64,000 bases of DNA from Corynebacterium sputi DSM 45148 (GTDB lineage Bacteria > Actinomycetota > Actinomycetes > Mycobacteriales > Mycobacteriaceae). The number at the start of each line of letters is the position of its first letter. Position 1 is the stretch's first letter. Below the pieces are notes generated by a model that did not search any database, was not told where the DNA came from, and worked only from the letters and a program-made list of their open reading frames with translations. The position numbers and the translations under genes are program-made. Shown here one piece after another: positions 7,935 to 16,713 of the stretch. Where the stretch lies: contig NZ_ATYV01000005.1 of assembly GCF_000427865.1 (NCBI RefSeq), positions 128 through 64,127 of the forward strand, written 5' to 3'.

Positions 7935-9713
7935 TCAGCTTGCTGGCACCAGCGGTCCAATTGCCCCCGCACCAACGCAGAGGTACTCACCGGGCGTTGC
8001 CCCAACGACAACGACACGCAGGATGTTTCCGCCACCTCCTACAGTGACCCAGCGGCGCTCGAGGTCAGTACCGACCGGCACGAGCGTCGAGGAGTCGTAG
8101 GTCTCTTCCGTGGTTTGGAACGGGTTCGGCAAAGCCAAGCGCACATCCATGTCCTCGGAGGCCAGCGCATTAAACTCCACGGTCCAGTCGCTGATGGTGA
8201 TGATGTCGTCGATCGCTACGTCCATCACGCCGTTGCCCTCGGGCCCGATGTCGAGGCGACTGCCGCAGCCAGGGGAGTCGTCCGGTTCCAGACGCGCCGC
8301 TCCCAGAACCTCCGCCGGGATAATCTCACCGCTGACATCGAACATCTGCGGGCGATCGGTGTACCTGCCAAATTCCGGACGGTCCCGGACATCGTTGAAT
8401 ACGTAGTGATAGGTGTGCCGGGGATTGGCGATTGGCAGCAACACTTCTAGGGGTGCGCCTTGGTTGAGGATGGGGGAGTTGTCCGGGGCGTCGTGAAGCG
8501 AGTTTTTTGTCGTTTCTAACCACGCCGGAACCACATCATCGGACCACGCAGCGCGATACCCCGCGGCAGAGACCCCAGAGGAGATCGCCAGCAGAACCAT
8601 CAGGACTGGGGTCACCTGCCACGTACTAAGTGGACGAGTCCACGCGACCGCGGCAGTCAGTCCCAAAACCATGGCGGAATCTGCGTAGTAGTGAAGAGTC
8701 TTCGCAAGTTCGTCGGCGGTGTGTTCACCCGATCGCACCACCGTCATCACAATCAGCACCACAAAGAGGTACGACAGACCGATGGTGACAGGCAGCCACG
8801 ACCTGCGGTCGCGGACCAGGGCAAAAAGAACAAACAGCGTTACGACGCCCCCTCCCACAACCACCAACCCAAACGGGGCGTTTGCCCACGCCTGTCCAGG
8901 AGCCCAACGCTCCCAGAACCAGGGCCCGCCAACCAACGCGGCCATAACCTGTTCGAGGCCACCACGGAAGAGCTCAATGCGCGGGGTGTCAGCGGTCTCC
9001 CGGGCGGTACCGGAGGCAAGGACCATGTAGAGGATTGTCCACAGGACAGTGATGACGAAGCCGGGAATCCACAGCAGTGGCCGGAATGTGAAGCGGGAGC
9101 GGCGCACATACGCAGAGGCAACCGTGATGGCGAAGACCAGCGGGACGATGGCGATGGACTTTTCGAAGAAGCCAAGGGCGACGATGAGCGCGATGTTGGC
9201 GCCGATCGCCCGCCGCACGGTGAAGCTCGTGTTCGCAACGATCACCCACCACGCCAGTGCCAGCTGCATCGGCAGAGAGTTGACGGCCGCAGACCACCAA
9301 GTGGTGGCCGGCAAGGTCAGCGGAGTCCACGCAACAAGGCCAACAGCAGCGACGGCGATCCACGTTTGCCCAGCCAAGGCACGGACCGCCCGGGCCAGAA
9401 GGGCCGTGACCGCCACTGAGCCCAGCAACATTAGGAGAGCGGGCAACCACCACTGCCATGGGGCAAGAGCGTTGACTCCCCGCTGGAGAAGGAAGGACAG
9501 CGGAGCGAAGTGGCCGTCATGAGCCTGGGCCCAGAAAGACGGTGACCACCACGGGTTATCGACAGATCCGCCGACAATGATGAAGTCGTCCCAGTAGAAG
9601 GAACGCCCCGTCAGTACCCAGATGTGCATGGCCGCCTGGACCGCGATGATTGCGGCGACCGTGCGACGCCACATCGGCCGCGACAGGATGGTCGGTGTTT
9701 CACTGCTGGACAT
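7935..9713 (-). CDS. Polytopic membrane protein with GT-C-like features
   Basis: A 592-residue protein with about ten to twelve transmembrane segments in the first 400 residues and a soluble, mostly beta-like extracytoplasmic domain of about 190 residues at the C-terminus. The first outer loop carries FYWDDFIIVG; an acidic pair in that loop is typical of GT-C glycosyltransferases that use polyprenyl-linked sugars. This suggests, but does not prove, a role in cell-envelope glycan assembly. No nearby glycan genes support a specific pathway. It lies 71 bases upstream of the small lipoprotein gene on the same strand and is divergent from the TPP riboswitch. Confidence 0.6.
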   Translation of the reverse strand: MSSSETPTILSRPMWRRTVAAIIAVQAAMHIWVLTGRSFYWDDFIIVGGSVDNPWWSPSFWAQAHDGHFAPLSFLLQRGVNALAPWQWWLPALLMLLGSVAVTALLARAVRALAGQTWIAVAAVGLVAWTPLTLPATTWWSAAVNSLPMQLALAWWVIVANTSFTVRRAIGANIALIVALGFFEKSIAIVPLVFAITVASAYVRRSRFTFRPLLWIPGFVITVLWTILYMVLASGTARETADTPRIELFRGGLEQVMAALVGGPWFWERWAPGQAWANAPFGLVVVGGGVVTLFVLFALVRDRRSWLPVTIGLSYLFVVLIVMTVVRSGEHTADELAKTLHYYADSAMVLGLTAAVAWTRPLSTWQVTPVLMVLLAISSGVSAAGYRAAWSDDVVPAWLETTKNSLHDAPDNSPILNQGAPLEVLLPIANPRHTYHYVFNDVRDRPEFGRYTDRPQMFDVSGEIIPAEVLGAARLEPDDSPGCGSRLDIGPEGNGVMDVAIDDIITISDWTVEFNALASEDMDVRLALPNPFQTTEETYDSSTLVPVGTDLERRWVTVGGGGNILRVVVVGATPGEYLCVGAGAIGPLVPAS

Positions 9714-9756
9714 GATCTCCAGAGACTAGCGCCCCGGTGCGGTACATTTGGCCGCA

Positions 9757-9853
9757 GCGCACGGGAGCCCCTGGAATGAGGGGCTGAGAGGAGAGCACGG
9801 ATTGCTCTCGACCGTTGAACCTGATCCGGGTAATGCCGGCGAAGGGAGCAAGC
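9757..9853 (+). promoter_or_regulatory. TPP riboswitch (THI element)
   Basis: The leader has the conserved THI-box elements in order: ACGGGAGCCC, CTGAGA at 9784-9789, ACCGTTGAACCTGATC at 9811-9826, and GGGTAATGCCGGCGAAGGGAGCA. These form the two sensor arms that bind thiamine pyrophosphate. It stands directly before a transporter of thiamine precursor, as in other actinobacteria, so it should switch uptake off when TPP is abundant. Confidence 0.95.
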
Positions 9854-9865
9854 ATACGGCTACCC

Positions 9866-9899
9866 GTGTGCCCTTTTCCGCAATGCGTAAGGAGCACAC
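9866..9899 (+). promoter_or_regulatory. Shine-Dalgarno-sequestering hairpin of the TPP riboswitch
   Basis: GTGTGC (9866-9871) pairs perfectly with GCACAC (9894-9899), and CCTT (9872-9875) pairs with AAGG (9889-9892). The ribosome-binding site AAGGAG (9889-9894) before the TTG start of ykoE is therefore buried in a stem. No T-run follows, so control by translation initiation is more likely than by termination. Confidence 0.7.
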
Positions 9900-9903
9900 A
9901 GCA

Positions 9904-10497
9904 TTGAGCACGATAAATAAGCGTTGGCGAGTCGTTGACATCGTCACGGCAGCGGTACTGGGAGTGGCTGTCGGGCTGATCTTTCTGGTGTGGAATGTCA
10001 TCGGCGGCCTTGGCCTGCAGATTTTCGACAACGTGACGCCAGGCCTGGGAGGTTTGGTCTCTGGAGGATGGCTGATCGGCGGAGTCCTCGGCGGGCTGAT
10101 TATTCGTAAGCCCGGCGCGGCGGTTTTCGTGGAGGTATTGGCGGCGACGGTGTCGGCGTCGGTGGGCAATCAGTGGGGGATCTCGGTTCTCTATGCCGGA
10201 ATTGCACAGGGCATCGGTGCGGAACTGGTGTTCCTGGCACTGGGCTATGCGGTGTACGGAGTCAAGGGTGCGATTTTCAGCGGCATGGGCGCAGGCCTGG
10301 GCCTGGTGGTCTTGAGTCTGTTCACCAGCGCGAACTTGGCGAAGAGCCTGGAGTACAACCTGATCTACGCCTCGTGCACTCTGCTGTCGGGTGCGGTGAT
10401 CGCAGGTCTTGGCGGCTGGCTGCTGGTGAAGGGGCTGGCGAAAACAGGTTCTCTGGATCGGTTCGCCTCTGGCCGCGAGCACCGGGAGTTGGTGTGA
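9904..10497 (+). CDS. ykoE: ECF transporter S component, thiamine-precursor (HMP) type, YkoE
   Basis: A 197-residue integral membrane protein with five or six hydrophobic segments, matching the YkoE family of ECF substrate-binding (S) components. It follows a TPP riboswitch and precedes the two-domain ATPase and T component, so the unit is expected to import hydroxymethylpyrimidine or thiamine. The TTG at 9904 (protein begins with the codons for L-STINKRW) is chosen because AAGGAG ends 9 bases before it; the in-frame ATG at 9883 lies upstream of that site and inside the regulatory hairpin. Its TGA overlaps the GTG of the next gene (GTGA). Confidence 0.88.
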   Translation: MSTINKRWRVVDIVTAAVLGVAVGLIFLVWNVIGGLGLQIFDNVTPGLGGLVSGGWLIGGVLGGLIIRKPGAAVFVEVLAATVSASVGNQWGISVLYAGIAQGIGAELVFLALGYAVYGVKGAIFSGMGAGLGLVVLSLFTSANLAKSLEYNLIYASCTLLSGAVIAGLGGWLLVKGLAKTGSLDRFASGREHRELV

Positions 10498-11894
10498 GTG
10501 CCGTAATCGCTCGCGGGTTTTCTTGGCGTCACGCGGGTAGGGCCCGGCCAGTATTGAAGGATGTAGAACTGAGGATCGACCGTGGTGAACGCGTGTTGAT
10601 CCTGGGTAGATCGGGAGCAGGGAAGTCGACATTGCTGGCCGCCATCGCTGGGGTGCTCGGGGATGAGGAGGACGGTGAACGCACTGGTCGTTTGGAGGCG
10701 CCCGGCGGGCCCGTCGGGATGGTGCTGCAGGATCCGGATAGTCAGGTGATCTCTGCGCGAGTGGGCGATGACGTGGCCTTCGGTGCCGAGAACCTCGGTG
10801 TGCCGCGCGAGGAGATCTGGTCACGGGTACGACGCGCTCTAGATACTGTCGGCCTGGATGTCCCGCTAGATCACCCCACGGAGAAACTCTCTGGAGGGCA
10901 GAAACAACGACTGGCCGTCGCCGGAGTCATGGCAATGGGCGCTGGGATCATTGCGTTGGACGAGCCCACCGCGAACATCGACCCAGCCTCAGTTCCGGAA
11001 CTTCGCGACGCCGTGGTCCGCGCTGCCGACGCCTCCGGTGCGACTCTCCTCGTCGTCGAGCATCGCGTCGAGGCGTGGGCACCTGTGGTCGACCGCATCA
11101 TTGTGGTGGGAGATGGCGGCATTATCGCCGATGGCCCGGTTGAGACCATCCTGTCCACCTATGGTGACCGATTACGTGATGATGGGGTCTGGGTACCAGG
11201 TCCCGCGCCGGAGCTCCCGATGGCCGTACCCGTTCCAGCGAATGCATCGGTCGCGGTTGAGACAGACGACCTATCCGTCGGATACCGGAAGTCCGTCCGC
11301 GACGGCATCAACATCACTATCCCGCAGGGTGCCTCCACCTGCATTACTGGTGCGAACGGCGCCGGGAAATCGACGCTGGCATTAACGCTCGGAGGTTTGC
11401 TGCCCCCAGTGTCCGGACGAGTCGTCGTGGCGGAAGGAATTTGTGAAGGGGCGCGAGGGAGACGTCGTAAAGCAGATCTTTCAAGCCCGTATTCCTGGGA
11501 TTCGCGCTCGCTTGCGACGCGAGTGGGGAGCGTCTTCCAGAGCCCTGAGCGTCAGTTCGTGCGCTCAACGGTGCGCAAGGAGCTGTTGGTTGGGGCAGAT
11601 GAGACTCGTGCCGACGACCTGCTCCACCGCCTTCGCCTGGACCACCTTGCGGAGGCGAACCCCTTCACTTTGTCGGGTGGGGAGAAGCGCAGGCTGTCGG
11701 TAGCGACAGTGCTCGCAAGCGCGCCGAAAATCGTGCTTCTCGACGAGCCCACCTTCGGCCAGGATCGCCGCACATTCACTGAACTCATCGGGTTACTGCG
11801 TGGACTAGTGGACGAAGGAACGACAGTGGTCTCAGTGACACATGACCCCCTGGTGGTTGCGGCGCTGGGGGACTCGGTGGAGGTGCTCGCATGA
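10494..11894 (+). CDS. ykoD: ECF transporter ATPase with two ABC domains, YkoD
   Basis: A 466-residue protein with two complete ABC ATPase domains in one chain. Domain 1 has GRSGAGKST, LSGGQKQR and IIALDEPT; domain 2 has GANGAGKST, LSGGEKRR and IVLLDEPT. This replaces the separate EcfA/EcfA' pair and powers uptake through YkoE and YkoC. The GTG at 10494 overlaps the ykoE stop by 4 bases; upstream in-frame starts lie inside ykoE and are not plausible. The 3' end overlaps ykoC by 4 bases. Confidence 0.92.
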   Translation: MSAVIARGFSWRHAGRARPVLKDVELRIDRGERVLILGRSGAGKSTLLAAIAGVLGDEEDGERTGRLEAPGGPVGMVLQDPDSQVISARVGDDVAFGAENLGVPREEIWSRVRRALDTVGLDVPLDHPTEKLSGGQKQRLAVAGVMAMGAGIIALDEPTANIDPASVPELRDAVVRAADASGATLLVVEHRVEAWAPVVDRIIVVGDGGIIADGPVETILSTYGDRLRDDGVWVPGPAPELPMAVPVPANASVAVETDDLSVGYRKSVRDGINITIPQGASTCITGANGAGKSTLALTLGGLLPPVSGRVVVAEGICEGARGRRRKADLSSPYSWDSRSLATRVGSVFQSPERQFVRSTVRKELLVGADETRADDLLHRLRLDHLAEANPFTLSGGEKRRLSVATVLASAPKIVLLDEPTFGQDRRTFTELIGLLRGLVDEGTTVVSVTHDPLVVAALGDSVEVLA

Positions 11895-12652
11895 GTGAGG
11901 GCCTACTCACTGGAACAAACCCCGTCGCCCGAATCGCTGGGTTGATTCTGCTGACCACGCCACTGTTGGTGTCGGTGGATCGGGTGTCAGCGGCAGTCGC
12001 GCTGATCTGCACGGTCATTGCGGCTCCTCTGTGTGGAGTCGGGCTGCGGCAGTTAGCGCGGCGCGGATGGCCACTGTTCATCGCGGCACCGCTAGTGGGC
12101 GTCTCGATGTTGCTCTATGGGAGGCCGGAAGGGCAGGTGTACTTCTCCTTCCTCATGGCGCGAGTAACGGACAACTCCATCGAATTAGCCATCGCGATCG
12201 TGCTGCGCGTGCTCGCCATTGGATTGCCGGTGGTGGTGCTGACCGCCAACATTGATCCGACGGACCTCGGTGATGGTCTCGCTCAAGTACTAAGGCTCCC
12301 GTCGAAGTTTGTGCTGGCCTCGGTGGCTGGGGTGCGGCTGTTCACCCTGTTCGTCGACGACTGGCAGGCACTGGGACGGGCGCGTCGGGCACGAGGTCTG
12401 GCTGATACCGGCCGAGTGAAGAGAACACTGGGCCAAGTCTTCGCGCTTCTGGTCTTCGCACTGAGACGCGGCACGAAATTGTCGATGGCGATGGAAGCCA
12501 GGGGATTCGGTGCACCAGGGAAGCGGACCTGGGCGAGGGAATCGACCGTTGGGACGCGGGATGCAGCGTTGGTAGTTGTCTGCATCGCGATTGCGGCACT
12601 ATCAATCACCTTGTCGGTACAGATGGGAACGTTCAGATTCCTAGGAACGTAA
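11891..12652 (+). CDS. ykoC: ECF transporter T component (EcfT/CbiQ family), YkoC
   Basis: A 253-residue membrane protein with about five or six transmembrane segments. The cytoplasmic coupling region has the family's ARR-type signatures, here ARRARG near residue 165 and MAMEARGFG near residue 200. These Ala-Arg-Gly motifs couple the ATPase to the S component. The start overlaps the ykoD stop (ATGA). With ykoE and ykoD it forms the riboswitch-controlled thiamine-precursor uptake operon. Confidence 0.9.
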   Translation: MSEGLLTGTNPVARIAGLILLTTPLLVSVDRVSAAVALICTVIAAPLCGVGLRQLARRGWPLFIAAPLVGVSMLLYGRPEGQVYFSFLMARVTDNSIELAIAIVLRVLAIGLPVVVLTANIDPTDLGDGLAQVLRLPSKFVLASVAGVRLFTLFVDDWQALGRARRARGLADTGRVKRTLGQVFALLVFALRRGTKLSMAMEARGFGAPGKRTWARESTVGTRDAALVVVCIAIAALSITLSVQMGTFRFLGT

Positions 12653-12662
12653 TGTTTGGGCA

Positions 12663-13694
12663 ATGAAACGTCGCCGCTCAACAGTAATTGTCATCGCCGT
12701 AGTGCTCTGTCTCGTCGGTGCGTTGCTGTGGATGGCGCCGTTCTCAGAGGACGGGCCCACTCCCGGGGCGGACAGCCAGCCGCAGTACGTCACCCTTATT
12801 AGTGACACCGCCCATCCAGTGGATCGGGGCCGGGACAACCGGCTGCGGATGGTTTACGACGACGGCTCAACTTCGGTGACTGAAGAATTCCCCACTATCG
12901 GGACCCCATCAATGGTGCGGTACGCAGACGGCTTCGCGATGGCGTCGGCGGACGAAATCCTGGTGTTCGACCGCGCCGGGCGAACGACCGGTCTCATCGC
13001 CACCGAAAGGGTCGCGTCCGTGTCGAACGCGGTGACATCACCATCACATGATGCGGCAAGTTTCGCGTTCCAGGCGCCGGTAGACGACGACTCCAGCCAC
13101 AAGGTCATGACCATGATCAATCGCGAGGTCTTCTACGCTGACACCGGTTCTTCGACTCGCGGGTTAACTGTCTGCGAGGATTCCGACGACGGCGATGACC
13201 TCGTAGCCCGGGCCATGGCCCCGGGGCGCGAGGCGGAATCCACTGAGATGGATGGATCTCAGGATGCAGTTGCGGCTGCGACGTTCGATTGCGCCAGCGT
13301 CGTCCCAACGATGATCCTGCGCGAGGAGCTCCCACAGAACGATGGCGACCCAGTTATCCACGGCACTGGGGTGACCTCGGCTGGTTTCATCACGGTGAAC
13401 AAGGACGGCAGTTTCCGGACCGTCCCTTTGTAGACCGGCGCCGAGGTGACCGAGGGGCAGTTTGACATCGGCAATAGCACCGACGCCTCCGTGACCTTTG
13501 ATGGAGACTATGTGGTGTTAACTCACGTCCGAGCCGGAGACGACGCAGACCTAGAAATCACCATCTTCAGCGCCACGAATCCGGATGAGGCCTCAGACCA
13601 CGTGGTGGTCAGGGAGCCTGCACGCGCTCTGAACACGGACACTCGCGACGACTTCAGGGGCCGTCAGTCACCTACCGTAGTCTTCCCGTTGTAG
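12663..13694 (+). pseudogene. Secreted/membrane-anchored hypothetical protein split by an in-frame stop
   Basis: The first open part (12663-13433, 256 aa) begins MKRRRSTVIV with a single N-terminal hydrophobic segment and then acidic, beta-rich sequence resembling a repeat or propeller-type sensor domain. A TAG at 13431-13433 ends it. The same frame continues directly from 13434 to a further TAG at 13692-13694 with protein-like composition of the same style, including TFDGDYVVLTHVRAGDD. A single change of a CAG-type codon would explain the break. It starts 10 bases after ykoC, but with no clear ribosome-binding site. I do not recognise the family. Confidence 0.65.
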
Positions 13695-13716
13695 GTGCGG
13701 GGCTACCATCGGCCAA

Positions 13717-14544
13717 ATGACCTCCCGTCGCTATGCTGCCCTCGCCGCCGCCGGACTCACCTGGGCAGCCGTTCTTGGCTTTGGGGGAGTGCGCGCGTGG
13801 CGCAATCCCTCCATGCGACCGCCTCGCCTCCCGACGCACCGGCCTCCCACCTGGGCAATTCCTTCAATTGGAGCAGCACTGGCAGCTGCGGTGCCGGCAG
13901 CCGCAGTGGTAGCAGAGCGGACGGACGGATGGAAGCGTCGGGTGGCAGTGTCGGGTTTGATTCTCGCCGCGGTGCCGGGAAGTCTCGTCCCATCATTTGA
14001 GGCGTACCGCCGATCAACACGAGCATCGGACGTGCGCACAGCAGGTACCGTCCTGGTCCTTGGCTGCGGAATTCGAGGCGCGACGCCGACAGCAGTGCTT
14101 CGCCAACGACTCTCCACCGCCATGGACATTGCAGGCGAAGGGACAGAAATCCTCGTCTCCGGTGGGCTTGGGGCAGGGGAGATCGCCACCGAAGCATCAG
14201 TGATGGCCGCGTGGCTTCGTGAGCGTGGTGTTGAGGATGTTCGGCTCGAGGGACGATCCACCTCTACCGACCAAAACTTGGGCTTCTCACGCGAATTAGT
14301 GCGCAGTGAACCGGTGACTGTAGTGACCAGTGACTTCCACGTATTTCGGGTCCGCGCGATGCTCCGAAGCCGAGACCTTGATTGGCAAGTCGTCGGTGCC
14401 CCGACGCCCATTGGATACTGGGCAACCTCTGTGTTGAGAGAATTCCTGGCACTGATGGCCATCAATCCGGTGATTGTGGTGGCGGTGGCCGCAGGGTGGA
14501 CGGCTGTCGGCTTTGCCGGGGACAACGCCATTAGCCGGTCCTGA
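13717..14544 (+). CDS. YdcF/ElyC-type (DUF218) membrane protein
   Basis: A 275-residue protein with two or three N-terminal hydrophobic segments and a DUF218 domain from about residue 105 to 235. Family motifs seen are VLGCGIRGATPTAVLRQRL, SGGLGAGEIATEASVMAAWL and ST(S)TDQNLGFS, then VTSDFHVFRVRAM. Proteins of this family sit at the envelope and have been tied to peptidoglycan precursor or lipid-carrier metabolism, but the reaction is not established. It starts 22 bases after the broken gene and may share its transcript. Confidence 0.8.
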   Translation: MTSRRYAALAAAGLTWAAVLGFGGVRAWRNPSMRPPRLPTHRPPTWAIPSIGAALAAAVPAAAVVAERTDGWKRRVAVSGLILAAVPGSLVPSFEAYRRSTRASDVRTAGTVLVLGCGIRGATPTAVLRQRLSTAMDIAGEGTEILVSGGLGAGEIATEASVMAAWLRERGVEDVRLEGRSTSTDQNLGFSRELVRSEPVTVVTSDFHVFRVRAMLRSRDLDWQVVGAPTPIGYWATSVLREFLALMAINPVIVVAVAAGWTAVGFAGDNAISRS

Positions 14545-14702
14545 CACTGCGAAATGTCGTGCCCTACCCGGGGTGCCGGCAATGGAGAATAGCTTCGGAT
14601 AAGTACTGGCCCAGTGTTTTTGATGCGTATACTCAATTGGAGATTTAGCGCGGTGCCAGGCGCCGCGGAACCGTTCATGACTGAACTTTGGAGGAATCCA
14701 CC

Positions 14703-15887
14703 ATGGCATTGACCCCCGGCTTCGACCTCTTCCAGCTCCCGGAGGAGCACGAAGAACTGCGCTCGGTGATCCGCGATCTCGCAGAGAAGCAGATCGCCCC
14801 GTACGCAGCTGACGTTGACGAGAACGAGCGCTTCCCGCAGGAGGCCCTCGATGCTCTCAACGCCTCCGGCTTCAACGCCATCCACGTCCCTGAGGAGTTC
14901 GGTGGACAGGGTGCAGACTCCGTCGCCGCCTGCATCGTCATCGAAGAGGTTGCCCGCGTCTGCGGTTCATCCTCTCTGATTCCCGCCGTGAACAAGCTCG
15001 GCACCATGGGCCTGATCCTGGCCGGTTCCGATGAGCTCAAGGCCAAGGTTCTCGCTGACCTCAACGAAGGCGCCATGGCTTCCTACGCGCTGACCGAGCG
15101 TGGTGCAGGCTCCGACGCTGGTGCCATGAAGACCCGTGCAGTACGCGACGGCGACGACTGGGTCATCAACGGCTCCAAGTGCTTCATCACCAACGGCGGC
15201 AAGTCCACCTGGTACACCGTCATGGCTGTCACCGACGCCGAGAAGGGTGCTAACGGCATCTCCGCATTCATGGTCCACAAGGATGACCCGGGATTCCGCG
15301 TCGGTGGCCTGGAGCACAAGATGGGTATCAAGGGCTCGCCGACCGCTGAGCTCTACTTCGAGGACTGCCGCGTCCCGGGCGACCGCATCATCGGTGAAGA
15401 GGGAACCGGCTTCAAGACCGCTCTGGCAACCCTCGACCACACTCGCCCGACCATCGGCGCACAGGCTCTCGGCATCGCTCAGGGCGCGTACGACCAGGCT
15501 GTGAAGTACGTCCAGGAGCGCGAGCAGTTCGGCAAGCAGATCTCTGCTTTCCAGAACACCCAGTTCATGCTCGCCGACATGCGCATCAAGCTCGAGTCCG
15601 CACGACTGATGGTTTACACCGCCGCTGCCAACGCGGAGCGCGGACAGGCTGCTGGCGGCTCGAAGCTCGGACTGATGGCCGCAGCCTCCAAGTGCTATGC
15701 CTCGGACATCGCAATGCAGGTTACTGACGACGCTATCCAGCTCCTCGGTGGCTACGGCTACACCCGCGAGTTCCCGGTCGAGCGCATGCTGCGTGACGCG
15801 AAGATAACTCAGATCTACGAAGGCACCAACCAGGTTTGCCGCATGGTTATCGGCCGCCAGGTCCTCAACGAGGGCAAGATCCGGTAG
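14703..15887 (+). CDS. Acyl-CoA dehydrogenase
   Basis: A 394-residue flavoprotein of the acyl-CoA dehydrogenase family, catalysing the first (alpha-beta) dehydrogenation of fatty or branched acyl-CoA. Signatures include YALTERGAGSDAGAM (substrate/FAD region), GSKCFITNGG, and the C-terminal GYGYTREFPVERMLRDAK followed by QIYEGTNQ, which holds the catalytic Glu. The ATG at 14703 follows GGAGGA by 7 bases; an ATG 15 bases upstream lies over that site and is rejected. TATACT at 14628-14633 is a plausible -10 box. The codon choice is strongly biased to C-ending codons, suggesting high expression. Confidence 0.93.
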   Translation: MALTPGFDLFQLPEEHEELRSVIRDLAEKQIAPYAADVDENERFPQEALDALNASGFNAIHVPEEFGGQGADSVAACIVIEEVARVCGSSSLIPAVNKLGTMGLILAGSDELKAKVLADLNEGAMASYALTERGAGSDAGAMKTRAVRDGDDWVINGSKCFITNGGKSTWYTVMAVTDAEKGANGISAFMVHKDDPGFRVGGLEHKMGIKGSPTAELYFEDCRVPGDRIIGEEGTGFKTALATLDHTRPTIGAQALGIAQGAYDQAVKYVQEREQFGKQISAFQNTQFMLADMRIKLESARLMVYTAAANAERGQAAGGSKLGLMAAASKCYASDIAMQVTDDAIQLLGGYGYTREFPVERMLRDAKITQIYEGTNQVCRMVIGRQVLNEGKIR

Positions 15888-15911
15888 AAAAACTGCCGGT
15901 GACAACGTGAA

Positions 15912-15944
15912 ATGCCTCCTTGACAAGAACGGTCGAGGAGGCAT
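15912..15944 (+). terminator. Terminator after the acyl-CoA dehydrogenase gene
   Basis: ATGCCTCCT (15912-15920) pairs with AGGAGGCAT (15936-15944), with partial pairing of TTGAC and GTCGA further in. It is followed by CTTCAT rather than a long T-run, so it is a good hairpin with a weak tail. Confidence 0.6.
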
Positions 15945-16103
15945 CTTCATGCCTGCAGTCGGTAGGTTCTCAAGCTCACAAATCTTGAATCGCTTGCTGG
16001 TCGCACTAGATAATCGGCGTGTAAGCAGCGGAGGGCTAACCTCTTTAAGTCCTCTCCATCGCGCCCCACCAAACCGTTGGCTTATGGCCTTCCCCGCAAA
16101 TCG
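15945..16103. other. Intergenic spacer before the IS remnant
   Basis: About 160 bases with no credible gene; a short open frame across it and the IS remnant has no ribosome-binding site and no protein-like composition. I see no tRNA or other RNA gene here. Confidence 0.4.
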
Positions 16104-16427
16104 TGGACAGGTAACTAAGCTGCCTCAGGTTCCTCAGCAGCAGGTTTGTTGAGCAAATTCATTTCGAACTCCACCGGCGGAACGTAGCCAAGCGCGGAGT
16201 GCAGTCGCCGACGGTTGTACCGGGACTCGATCCAGTCACCGACCTTCAACCGCGCCTCGGCCTTGGTAGGCCAGGCCCGGCGATCGTGCGTCCGGTGTCG
16301 ATGACCAGTCGGGCGGCTTCGTGCTTGTACTCGGGGCTGAAGGTTCTCCGGGGTCGTTTGCCGGGAGTCTTCTCGGTCATGGTGACATCCTCTCGTGCGA
16401 GACGGGGCCCGCTAAATCGGGTGTCCA
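16104..16427 (-). mobile_element. IS3-family element remnant, internally deleted
   Basis: On the minus strand, an intact start of an IS3 OrfA (beginning MTEKTPGKRPRRTFSPEYK, from 16378) runs for about 33 codons. It then jumps, near 16276-16280, into the last ~50 codons of OrfB, with the hallmark ESRYNRRRLHSALGY and ending at a TAG at 16115-16117. The catalytic DDE core is gone. Short inverted ends are visible: GTGGACA at 16103-16109 and its complement TGTCCAC at 16422-16428. The two parts are in different frames, so no functional transposase is made. The element is dead unless moved by a complete copy elsewhere. Confidence 0.85.
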
Positions 16428-16447
16428 CTCAACGAGGGTAGGGCCAT

Positions 16448-16654
16448 CTACTCGTTCGGCATGATGATCCAGGCGATGAGGTAGAGCAGCAGCTGGGAGC
16501 CTGGGAGGATGAAAGAGATGAAGAACAGCAAGCGGAGGACGTTGGCGTTCCAACCGAAGTAGTCGGCGAATCCTCCGAGGACTCCGGCGACCCATCGGTT
16601 GTCGCGGGAGCGCTGCAGTCGGCGGTTCTTGTTGATGTTCTGTGGCGTTGTCAT
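16448..16654 (-). CDS. PspC domain-containing membrane protein
   Basis: A 68-residue protein consisting almost only of a PspC domain: an Arg-rich start, then VAGVLGGFADYFGWN and a hydrophobic C-terminal segment. PspC-type proteins are membrane partners in envelope-stress responses; small stand-alone forms are common in actinobacteria and their partners are unknown. The ATG at 16654 has GGAG just upstream; an ATG 33 bases further up is unlike the family. It is divergent from the next gene, with 59 bases between. Confidence 0.85.
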   Translation of the reverse strand: MTTPQNINKNRRLQRSRDNRWVAGVLGGFADYFGWNANVLRLLFFISFILPGSQLLLYLIAWIIMPNE

Positions 16655-16713
16655 GACTCCATTATGCGAATCATGGGCAGCCAGCACGGTAGCGCTGGAG
16701 CTACTGTTTGAGC

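Noticed and set aside
15907..16152. An 81-codon frame between the acyl-CoA dehydrogenase gene and the IS remnant
   Set aside because: It starts inside the terminator hairpin, has no ribosome-binding site and ends inside the IS remnant in antisense.
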